From an uncultured Ruminococcus sp. (GTDB lineage Bacteria > Bacillota_A > Clostridia > Oscillospirales > Ruminococcaceae): a DNA stretch of 6,299 nt. Numbering within the stretch: position 1 is the first letter of the stretch; each line of letters opens with the position of its first letter. The notes beneath the pieces are model-generated. The model was not told the origin of the DNA and made no database searches. It saw only the letters and a list, made by a program, of their open reading frames with translations. The stretch is from the NCBI GenBank assembly GCA_947303535.1, contig CAMYYQ010000076.1, positions 1 through 6,299 of the forward strand. The letters are read 5' to 3'. The position numbers were made by a program, and so were the translations under genes. Positions 1-5,502 of the stretch are shown here, in pieces.

Positions 1-336
1 CTTTGCTTTCTCAGTGTCCTTGTAATCGACGATTATCTTCTTGTAAAGACGCTCTGCAAGCGTCTTTGCCTCTGTTGTATTCTTCTCATTTATGAGCTTA
101 ACTATCTTATTCTGCATTTCATCGAGGCGCATACCGTCGAGATGAGTAAGTCTCTCTATCTCGTCCTTCTGCTCCTGGGGCATTATTTCCACAAGAAGCA
201 GTGAAGCGGCATTCATGCCCTCTACATTGCCCTCGTTGGCATAGGTCTCAGCCATGCCGCGGAGATATTTGGTGTTTTCCTCGGGAGTGCCTGTGAGCTT
301 TGCTCTCAGCTCTTCAAGGATCTTGTTTTCTGCCAT
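1..336 (-). CDS. Helical protein of unknown function, C-terminus cut by window edge
   Basis: Reading leftward from an ATG at 336-334, the frame stays open for 112 codons to the window edge, so only the N-terminal part is seen. A GAGGA Shine-Dalgarno sequence lies about 7 nt before the ATG, which supports this start. The product begins MAENKILEELRAKL and is strongly charged and apparently all-helical, with no signal peptide, membrane segment or cysteine. Segments around residues 22-52 (YLRGMAETYANEGN followed by a small-residue helix) and 82-103 have the size and spacing of TPR-like helix pairs, but no strict TPR consensus is met. It follows the 804-residue zinc-ribbon protein by 71 bases on the same strand and has no obvious promoter of its own in that gap, so it is probably read from the upstream promoter. 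I do not recognise the family; a cytosolic protein-interaction role is only inference. Confidence 0.8.
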   Translation of the reverse strand, partial: MAENKILEELRAKLTGTPEENTKYLRGMAETYANEGNVEGMNAASLLLVEIMPQEQKDEIERLTHLDGMRLDEMQNKIVKLINEKNTTEAKTLAERLYKKIIVDYKDTEKAK

Positions 337-362
337 TGATTTTCCTCATTTCATCGCGAGAT

Positions 363-408
363 ATTAAACAGTAACCGTCAGGATCACCTGACGGTTACCA
401 CATTTAAT
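363..408 (-). terminator. Inter-gene hairpin, weak terminator or mRNA-processing stem
   Basis: A perfect 12-bp inverted repeat (gtaaccgtcagg at 371-382 and cctgacggttac at 387-398) encloses a 4-base loop. An outer AT stem (attaaa 363-368 with tttaat 403-408) can lengthen it across small internal loops and touches the stop codon of the 804-residue gene. On the minus strand the inner stem is followed by TGTTTAATAT rather than a solid U-run, so it may terminate only partly, or protect the upstream mRNA 3' end while the downstream gene is still read. The stem itself is certain; its function is inferred. Confidence 0.6.
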
Positions 409-2822
409 CAGAAACCTCTCTTGGACATTTCCTTTCTGAACTTAGCATCGATCTTATCCTGCTTCTTCTTAGCCTTGAGCTCAGCCTTTGTCATGTAAAG
501 GGCATCGTTCATTGAAGAAGACTGCTGTCTTGGAGCAGAGCTTCCGCCTCTGTAGCTTGTTTTCTGAGGTGTCTTATATTCATCGAATACAGGAACATTC
601 TGCTGTGCCTGTGCCTTTGCCTGCATCTGTCTCTTTGCTGACTCATCGCCCATTGTTGATAGAACGTCCTCAACTGATGTAAGAACAGGGCTGTTAGCCT
701 TGAGTCCCTGTGTCTCGATGAGGTTCTTGTCAGCATAGTCCTTTGAGCTTGCGATAGCATTGATAAATGCCTGTGAAGTTGACTTGCTGTGTGGATTTAC
801 AGCTATCTTTGAGATATTTGCTGAAGGTACACCGCCCTGCTGTACAGGTTTTCTCGGAACAGGTGACTTTACCTGAGCCTGCTGAACAGGTGCTGCCGGT
901 CTCTGAGCCTGCTGTACAGGAGCTGCAGCTGCTCTCTGAGCCTGAGCTGCTGTCTGCTGAGCAGGAGCTGCGGGCTGACCTGCCGGTCTCTGCTGAGGCT
1001 GTGCTCCAACAGGAACATATACAGGCTGACCGTTCTGATCGCGGCCTACGAGCTTCATCTGAACATACTTGTATACAGGCTGATTATTTGCATCATATCC
1101 TGCAAGCTGCGGTACCTTGATTATCTGAGGCTGCTGTGCCTGCTGTTTAGGCTGCTCTGCCTCGTTTGCATTTGCACCTGCACCCGGTGCTACATAATTA
1201 TAATCACTCATAATATTATCATACTCCTCTTCTGCCATTACTGGCTCATTAAATGTTTGTGCGGAAATATCCTCTGTCACCGTTTCGCCTGCATCGCCAA
1301 GCACAGGCATATCCTCAAACATCGGTGCTGTCAGGTCTGCTGCTGCTGAGATATCATCAATGATCGGCGCAGCTGTGTGATCTGCAGGGGGTATCTCATC
1401 AAATGCCGGGACTGCAATATCTTCAACTGTCGGGATATTGCCGACAGCAGCTGTTGCTGCTTCCTGTGCCATTGATATATCATCAATGACAGGAGCATTT
1501 ATGTCTTCAACGGCAGAGATGTCGTCAAAAGCAGGTGCTCCGATATCAGGAACGGAAGGTATCGCTTCTGGAACAGGTGCTGATATATCTCCTATAGCAG
1601 GGATATCAAGCTCATCCATTTCCTGCGGCATATTCTCATCATACTGAGGATAAACGGGAGCTGATACAGGGACACCCTGCTGAATAGTCTCATCATATCC
1701 GTACATCTGGTCTGCGTTGTACAATTCTGCGTCCTGTAATTGCTCGGCAGGATATATCATATCAGGCTGGATGTACTGTCCGTCAGGCTGCATATACTGC
1801 TGATCCTGAGGAATATAAGGCTGTACGATCTGACCGTCCTCGGTGTAGTAGACAGGCTGATCGCCGCCGTATACAGGCTGCTCATAAACGGGCTGACCAT
1901 ACTGTGGCTGACCGTATACAGGCTCCTGAACATTATTATCTATAGAGAACATCTGCATTGCGTCCTCTTCGCCCTGTATCTGTGCAGGCTGTTCAGGCTG
2001 AACATAAACAGGAGCAGGCTGTACGGGCTGATTATTATAATTAAAGTCAAGACCGTCCATCTCTTCGGGCTCTGTACCGTAGTTTACAGGTGCAGGCTCA
2101 CCGCCGGGGATAGCAGACTGCTGAGGCGAAGGAATTGCGAACTGTGCAAGGAAATCATCCTCGGGAGCTGCCGTATTGTTCTGAACGGGAGCTGCCTGAG
2201 CATCAGGCTTCTGGATAGCGAACTGAGCAAGGAAATCGTCCTCCTCAGATGCAGCAGGGGCACTTTCTTCTTCATGCGGTACGTTTATTGCAAACTGTGA
2301 AAGACTCTCGTCCATAGGTATCCCTGTTCCGGGGATAGTGTTTACAGGTGCAGCAGGCTCGGGCTGTGCAGCATTTTCAGCAGGAGTATTGTAATACTCG
2401 ATCGCTTCCTGTGCAGCCTCTTCTTCTGCCTTCCTTTTAGCTTCCGCAGCAGCTCTTGCTTCATCAGCAGCCATCTGTCTTGCTTCAGCCTCTTTTCTTC
2501 TCGCATCAGGATCTTTTGTTATCCTTGCTGTAGTATTTCCGAGCGGCACGATGCCCTCGTCGCCATATCCAAGCTTTTCACGCTTCTTCTCTTCCTTGAG
2601 AAGAAGTGCCATTTCTTTTTTGTCGGCCTTTATAAGTTTCTTGGCAAGACTTGCCTTACATTTCTCACAGGTGATCTCCTTAAGATCTGTCATCCTGGAG
2701 GTTCTGTGGAAACGGGTCACATTTTCCGGCTTCAAAAGATTTATACCACAGCCGGTCTTCTTATCATTTTCAGTACCGTGAACGACCTTATCATACGAAG
2801 AAGTTACCAGTGTTATATCCAT
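408..2822 (-). CDS. Zinc-ribbon protein with long repeat-rich disordered region (804 aa)
   Basis: I do not recognise a named family. The start is taken at ATG 2822-2820: GGGAG lies 6 nt upstream, and the product then begins MDITLVTSSYDKVVHG, a plausible folded start. The in-frame ATG 43 codons earlier would add a Cys/Arg-rich stretch and lies almost at the predicted transcription start. Layout by residue: 1-60 probable zinc ribbon (H15, C25-G, C52-x2-C55); 61-100 charged; 106-143 Ala/Glu/Arg/Lys-rich helix, perhaps coiled coil; 150-400 Pro/Gln/acidic disordered stretch with four FAI-type motifs (173-179, 195-203, 222-230, 285-294) and QPVY repeats (300-326); 412-523 eight 14-residue tandem repeats; 575-605 two GxDxNxQPVY units; 611-663 Ala/Gln/Pro-rich; about 664-735 a less biased, possibly folded segment; 777-804 very basic helix ending KRGF. 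There is no signal peptide or membrane segment, so it should be cytosolic. The design suggests a scaffold or hub binding partners through short motifs, or a nucleic-acid-associated protein; both are inference. Confidence 0.85.
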   Translation of the reverse strand: MDITLVTSSYDKVVHGTENDKKTGCGINLLKPENVTRFHRTSRMTDLKEITCEKCKASLAKKLIKADKKEMALLLKEEKKREKLGYGDEGIVPLGNTTARITKDPDARRKEAEARQMAADEARAAAEAKRKAEEEAAQEAIEYYNTPAENAAQPEPAAPVNTIPGTGIPMDESLSQFAINVPHEEESAPAASEEDDFLAQFAIQKPDAQAAPVQNNTAAPEDDFLAQFAIPSPQQSAIPGGEPAPVNYGTEPEEMDGLDFNYNNQPVQPAPVYVQPEQPAQIQGEEDAMQMFSIDNNVQEPVYGQPQYGQPVYEQPVYGGDQPVYYTEDGQIVQPYIPQDQQYMQPDGQYIQPDMIYPAEQLQDAELYNADQMYGYDETIQQGVPVSAPVYPQYDENMPQEMDELDIPAIGDISAPVPEAIPSVPDIGAPAFDDISAVEDINAPVIDDISMAQEAATAAVGNIPTVEDIAVPAFDEIPPADHTAAPIIDDISAAADLTAPMFEDMPVLGDAGETVTEDISAQTFNEPVMAEEEYDNIMSDYNYVAPGAGANANEAEQPKQQAQQPQIIKVPQLAGYDANNQPVYKYVQMKLVGRDQNGQPVYVPVGAQPQQRPAGQPAAPAQQTAAQAQRAAAAPVQQAQRPAAPVQQAQVKSPVPRKPVQQGGVPSANISKIAVNPHSKSTSQAFINAIASSKDYADKNLIETQGLKANSPVLTSVEDVLSTMGDESAKRQMQAKAQAQQNVPVFDEYKTPQKTSYRGGSSAPRQQSSSMNDALYMTKAELKAKKKQDKIDAKFRKEMSKRGF
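1008..1100 (-). repeat. Two GxDxNxQPVY units within the 804-aa protein
   Basis: Residues 575-587 (GYDANNQPVYKYV) and 593-605 (GRDQNGQPVYVPV) are two copies, 18 residues apart, of a pattern that looks like a short turn followed by a beta strand. The segment between them (QMKLV) is also strand-like, so the pair may form a small beta structure in an otherwise disordered protein. The QPVY core recurs at 310-325. Confidence 0.7.
1254..1589 (-). repeat. Eight tandem 14-residue (42-bp) protein repeats
   Basis: Residues 412-523 divide with no gap into eight units of 14 residues. The clearest are DIGAPAFDDISAVE (426-439), DINAPVIDDISMAQ (440-453), DIAVPAFDEIPPAD (468-481) and HTAAPIIDDISAAA (482-495). 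The working consensus is D-I-x-A-P-x-[FIV]-[DE]-[DE]-I-[SP]-x-x-x. Units 4 (454-467) and 8 (510-523) are the most diverged, and a decayed half-unit (ELDIPAIG, 404-411) precedes the array. The bases differ more than the residues, which suggests an old array kept by selection on the protein. The acidic/hydrophobic alternation would suit repeated short binding motifs; no function is known to me. Confidence 0.85.
1845..1925 (-). repeat. QPVY-type short repeats in the 804-aa protein
   Basis: Residues 300-326 carry EPVYG, QPQYG, QPVYE, QPVYG and QPVYY in quick succession at 5- to 7-residue spacing, continuing into looser Gln/Pro/Tyr-rich sequence to about residue 358. The composition points to an extended, disordered segment with regularly spaced tyrosines. 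Confidence 0.75.
1941..2306 (-). repeat. Four dispersed FAI-type linear motifs in the 804-aa protein
   Basis: The motif DDFLAQFAI occurs exactly twice (residues 195-203 and 222-230). Related copies are SLSQFAI (173-179) and DAMQMFSI (287-294), each preceded by two or three acidic residues. They are short hydrophobic islands in an acidic, Pro/Gln-rich background, the usual look of repeated short linear interaction motifs. The binding partner is unknown. Confidence 0.75.
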
Positions 2823-2828
2823 AGTCCT

Positions 2829-2833
2829 CTCCC
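2829..2833 (-). promoter_or_regulatory. Shine-Dalgarno sequence fixing the start of the 804-aa gene
   Basis: On the minus strand GGGAG is followed by 6 nt (aggact) and then ATG. This supports initiation at 2822 rather than at the in-frame ATG at 2951. Confidence 0.65.
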
Positions 2834-2845
2834 AACCGCAGAAAA

Positions 2846-2897
2846 CTGCAGCCTCCGCTTTACGGCAGCGGACCGCCGATTTCCCAGATCGCCGCAG
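2846..2897 (-). promoter_or_regulatory. GC-rich foldable core of the 5' leader of the 804-aa gene
   Basis: The predicted leader runs from about 2957 to 2823. Its core can fold as a three-way junction on the minus strand: outer stem CTGC (2897-2894) with GCAG (2849-2846); hairpin CGAT (2891-2888) with ATCG (2880-2877), 7-nt loop; hairpin TCCGCT (2872-2867) with AGCGGA (2859-2854), 7-nt loop. It is markedly richer in GC than the AT-rich spacer beside it. I do not recognise a known riboswitch consensus, and the pairings were found by eye, so a cis-acting RNA is only a possibility. Confidence 0.3.
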
Positions 2898-2963
2898 TCT
2901 TTCGCGCAGAAACAAAAAACAGCCGCTGCGAAACCTGCATAATGCGAACAACTATACAAGTAT

Positions 2964-2992
2964 ATTATACATGATACTTCAAAAAAAATCAA
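2964..2992 (-). promoter_or_regulatory. Sigma-A-type promoter for the leftward unit
   Basis: On the minus strand TTGATT (2992-2987) and a consensus TATAAT (2969-2964) are separated by exactly 17 bases. The sequence further upstream is A/T-tract rich (3001-3025), as for an UP element. Transcription would start near 2957, giving a leader of about 135 nt before the ATG at 2822. Confidence 0.75.
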
Positions 2993-3249
2993 CACTTTCT
3001 AAAAAAATGACGTGAAAAATTATACCCGAATTAAAATTTTCGGTGAAAATAACAAATCGTTATTGATTTTTTTGTCAAAATTCTCCTACACTGTTTAAGT
3101 TAAATTAGGTAATGGGAATAATTTACATTTTATCAAAATTTATCCCTATATATAAGGCCCCGAAGCGTTTTCCTATCAGATAGACCAAAATAATGGTCCT
3201 TACCAGCTATTATTTTACATAGACGTAAAAAATTATGAAATCGTGAAAT
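2993..3249. other. AT-rich divergent spacer, no gene seen
   Basis: This is the non-coding middle of the spacer between the divergent units; I see no convincing ORF or RNA gene. It holds a small hairpin (attttc 3036-3041 with gaaaat 3045-3050), a cluster of palindromes at 3173-3198, and A/T tracts. A weak promoter-like pair on the plus strand (TTTACA 3122-3127 with TATATA 3147-3152, 19-base spacer) could give a second, longer leader for the glycosyltransferase operon, but the spacer is too long to call it. TGA-containing words cgtgaaaaat (3011) and cggtgaaaat (3041) resemble each other and cgtgaaattt (3242). Confidence 0.6.
3173..3198. promoter_or_regulatory. Adjacent palindromes, possible operator
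   Basis: CTATC-A-GATAG (3173-3183) is a perfect 11-base palindrome with one central base. It is directly joined to gacca (3183-3187) and tggtc (3194-3198), a 5-bp inverted repeat around a 6-base AT spacer. They lie about 60-80 bases upstream of the -35 of the glycosyltransferase promoter. A regulator binding here could control either divergent unit. The symmetry is seen; the function is inferred. Confidence 0.3.
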
Positions 3250-3255
3250 TTGCTA

Positions 3256-3284
3256 TTGCATTATCGGTGATTTTGTTGTATTAT
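3256..3284 (+). promoter_or_regulatory. Candidate promoter for the glycosyltransferase operon
   Basis: TATTAT (3279-3284) matches five of six bases of a -10 element. TTGCAT (3256-3261) lies 17 bases upstream and matches the -35 only in its first three bases. Transcription would begin near 3291, about 66 nt before the GTG start. Between them, ataaaaaa (3302-3309) and ttttttat (3314-3321) could form only a weak A-U hairpin. Confidence 0.5.
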
Positions 3285-3356
3285 TAATAGTGTATTGGCA
3301 GATAAAAAAACTCTTTTTTATGAGCCGATGAAGCTTCTTTTGAAGGAGGAAAAAAC

Positions 3357-4376
3357 GTGAAGCTCGTTTCAGTAGTAGTTCCGTGCTATAATGAGCAGGA
3401 AGTTCTTCCCATGTTCTATGAGGAGATAACAAAGGTCACAGGTCAGATGTCCAAGGACGATCCCGAACTTACCTTTGAATACCTGTTCATCAATGACGGA
3501 TCAAAAGATACAACACTTGATATATTACGTTCCCTCGCAGACAGGGACAAGCGTGTAAGATACATCTCATTTTCCCGTAATTTCGGCAAGGAATCAGGTA
3601 TGTACGCAGGTCTGAAAAACGCCAAGGGCGACTATGTTGTCGTTATGGACGCCGATCTTCAGCACCCGCCGTCATTCCTGCCCCAGATGTACAGCTACGT
3701 AAAGAACGGCGAGTACGACTGTGCTACTACACGCCGTGTCAGCAGAAAGGGCGAATCAAAGGTGCGCTCATGGTTCGCAAGACTTTTCTACAGGATAATG
3801 AACAAGATCTCACAGACCGAGATCGTTGACGGTGCTCAGGACTTCCGATTCATGACAAGACAGATGGTGGACGCTATCCTTGATATGTCGGAATACAATC
3901 GTTTCTCAAAAGGCATTTTCAGCTGGGTAGGCTTCAATACCCGATACATAGAATATGAAAACGTTGAACGTCCCGCAGGTACTTCCTCATGGTCGTTCTG
4001 GGGACTTTTCAAATACTCCCTCGAAGGTATCATGGCTTTCTCAACAGCTCCTCTGGCTATTGCCTCACTGCTGGGAATAATTACCTGTTTTTTAGCGTTC
4101 ATACTCATCGTTATAACAATAATCCGCTCTATATTCGGCTGGCTGGACGCTCCCGACGGATATCCCACCATGCTTTGCCTTATATTCCTTTTCAGCGGAT
4201 TGCAGCTCTTCTGCGTAGGTATCCTCGGACAGTATCTCTCCAAGACCTATCTTGAAACAAAGAACCGTCCGATATATATAACCAAGGAGACCGAGGACAG
4301 TTACAGACAGCGCAAGGCTGAAGCTCAGCAGAGCGGTGCTCAGAAGTCAGAATCATCTGACAATGAAAGCAAATAA
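3357..4376 (+). CDS. Membrane-anchored family 2 glycosyltransferase (GtrB/DPM1-like)
   Basis: The start is GTG at 3357 with AGGAGG 7 nt upstream (3344-3349). The 339-residue product (family usually about 310-330) has a GT-A domain: VSVVVPCYNEQE at the N-terminus, nucleotide-binding INDGSKD (D47), FSRNFGKE (72-79), metal-binding DAD (98-100) followed by LQHPP, and the RPAGTSSW segment (205-212) typical of polyisoprenyl-phosphate hexosyltransferases. Two membrane helices follow (about 231-259 and 271-293), then the GQYLSKTYLETKNRPIYI signature (301-318) of the GtrB group, and a charged tail of about 25 residues that looks extra. Known members (GtrB, CsbB, DPM1) transfer glucose, GlcNAc or mannose from a nucleotide sugar to a polyprenyl phosphate at the inner face of the membrane, for envelope glycosylation. 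The sugar here cannot be told from sequence. It is the first gene of a tight three-gene run; no GtrA flippase partner is in view. Confidence 0.93.
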   Translation: MKLVSVVVPCYNEQEVLPMFYEEITKVTGQMSKDDPELTFEYLFINDGSKDTTLDILRSLADRDKRVRYISFSRNFGKESGMYAGLKNAKGDYVVVMDADLQHPPSFLPQMYSYVKNGEYDCATTRRVSRKGESKVRSWFARLFYRIMNKISQTEIVDGAQDFRFMTRQMVDAILDMSEYNRFSKGIFSWVGFNTRYIEYENVERPAGTSSWSFWGLFKYSLEGIMAFSTAPLAIASLLGIITCFLAFILIVITIIRSIFGWLDAPDGYPTMLCLIFLFSGLQLFCVGILGQYLSKTYLETKNRPIYITKETEDSYRQRKAEAQQSGAQKSESSDNESK

Positions 4377-4381
4377 CTCTA

Positions 4382-4387
4382 AGGAGG
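4382..4387 (+). promoter_or_regulatory. Shine-Dalgarno sequence selecting a TTG start
   Basis: AGGAGG, within a longer AAGGAGGTG, sits 10 nt before TTG at 4398 but 22 nt before the first in-frame ATG at 4410. The spacing favours TTG as the real start of the WG-repeat protein. A minor GGAG at 4391-4394 does not fit the ATG well either (15 nt). Confidence 0.7.
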
Positions 4388-4397
4388 TGCGGAGACA

Positions 4398-5489
4398 TTG
4401 ACTAAGCATATGAGACTTATAGTCTCCGTACTGTTTATCGTTATCATAGTCCTTGCCGTTGCTATCACTCGTTTCTACTCGAATACGAGCCAGAGCACCG
4501 AATTGAGCGGTACTCAGCCTGCTGTCGAGAAAAAGCTGGGCTCGGACAATTCGGGCAACCACATTTTCATGGACAATGCAGGTCTTTACGGTATTATCGA
4601 CAGCAACGAGCGCGTGATAGTTTATCCCGAATGGCAGGAGATAAAATTCACAAGCAGCGACCTTTGCATCGCTTCAAAGCAGATACGCGGCAAAAAGCTG
4701 TTCGGCTGCATCGACTATGAGGGCAATATCTCTATCCCCTTCGTTTATTCGGATATAAAAGACATAAACCTTTCAGGACGTACTTTTTACGTTGCTTCAT
4801 CATCTGATGACAGCACATATGTCATCTACGACCAGAACTTCAACCCGTGCTTTTCAAGAGTATGGACTTCATATAAAGAAGATGAAAACGATCTGGTCCT
4901 CACCTCGGAAAACGGAGTGTACAGATATTCCGTAACAGCTAACGATATCATTTTCAGAAATGCCGCTGTTAAAGGCAAGACAATGAACCACTCATACGAG
5001 CTTGAAGTAACTAACAAAAACCTGCTTTCAAAGCTGAGTATTTCTTCACTCGAAAAAATGAGCAGGGCTGTTGATAAATATATCGAGTACGCCTTTAAAG
5101 GCGACAGCAGCCTGCTTTTGGATATAAACGCCGATCAGTCGGCAGTTTTCCTCACTCTTTTCCCTGAGGATCACGCTGTTACCTCAAAAACGCTCATGGC
5201 GCTGAATGATGTATCAGTCTACTCTGTTATATCCGATGACGGTCTTGAGCATTATAAGGTATACATAACAGCAGATATATCTACCAATTCTAAAATGGTA
5301 GACAATAAAATACAGTATCTGAGAGGCGATTACAAAGCCGTCATGGAATTCGTTTACGATCCCGAAAAAGGACTCCGCGTTCTTTCAGGCGACTTTATCC
5401 CGAATAAGCTTTCTTATCCCGCAAAAACTACTGAAAGCAAACAGCCTGAGGATACAAATGAAAAGAAAAACGAGCAGCAGGCTCACTGA
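4398..5489 (+). CDS. Membrane-anchored protein with degenerate WG repeats
   Basis: The product is 363 residues from a TTG start chosen by ribosome-binding-site spacing; an ATG four codons in would lose only MTKH. A single N-terminal hydrophobic helix (about 7-23) with no lipobox should anchor it with the rest outside the cell. Two WG-type repeats follow: LYGIIDSNERVIVYPEWQEI (63-82) and LFGCIDYEGNISIPFVYSDI (101-120), both keeping the G-x-I-D turn and the aromatic before the final [DE]-I; both have Y/F-G in place of W-G. More decayed copies may continue to about 165. Residues 205-345 look like another domain: helices near 215-245, then strands near 272-296 and 311-335, in the order of an NTF2-like fold (a weak guess). 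The tail (345-363) is Lys/Glu/Gln-rich and disordered. It starts 21 bases after the glycosyltransferase gene and ends 13 bases before the lipoprotein gene, so co-transcription is likely. Its function is unknown; WG repeats are usually taken as binding modules. Confidence 0.85.
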   Translation: MTKHMRLIVSVLFIVIIVLAVAITRFYSNTSQSTELSGTQPAVEKKLGSDNSGNHIFMDNAGLYGIIDSNERVIVYPEWQEIKFTSSDLCIASKQIRGKKLFGCIDYEGNISIPFVYSDIKDINLSGRTFYVASSSDDSTYVIYDQNFNPCFSRVWTSYKEDENDLVLTSENGVYRYSVTANDIIFRNAAVKGKTMNHSYELEVTNKNLLSKLSISSLEKMSRAVDKYIEYAFKGDSSLLLDINADQSAVFLTLFPEDHAVTSKTLMALNDVSVYSVISDDGLEHYKVYITADISTNSKMVDNKIQYLRGDYKAVMEFVYDPEKGLRVLSGDFIPNKLSYPAKTTESKQPEDTNEKKNEQQAH

Positions 5490-5502
5490 CGGAGGTACAT
5501 AC

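Noticed and set aside
1254..1589. CRISPR-like array
   Set aside because: The 42-bp period is codon-based, the bases of the units are diverged, and there are no identical repeats separated by unique spacers; it is coding sequence.
1740..2300. Plus-strand open frame of 186 codons opposite the large gene
   Set aside because: It is Leu/Arg/Ile-rich shadow sequence made by the repetitive Gln/Pro codons of the real minus-strand gene, with no ribosome binding site or sensible domain. The same holds for the other opposite-strand and out-of-frame ORFs over all genes.
2823..2951. 43-codon N-terminal extension of the 804-aa protein from ATG 2951
   Set aside because: The predicted transcription start is near 2957, almost on top of this ATG, leaving no room for a ribosome binding site. 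The extension is Cys/Arg-rich and unlike the rest of the protein, and ATG 2822 has its own GGGAG.
3302..3321. A8/T8-type inverted repeat as a terminator before the glycosyltransferase
   Set aside because: The stem is only A-T pairs, has no GC-rich part, and lies just downstream of a candidate promoter and upstream of a good ribosome binding site.
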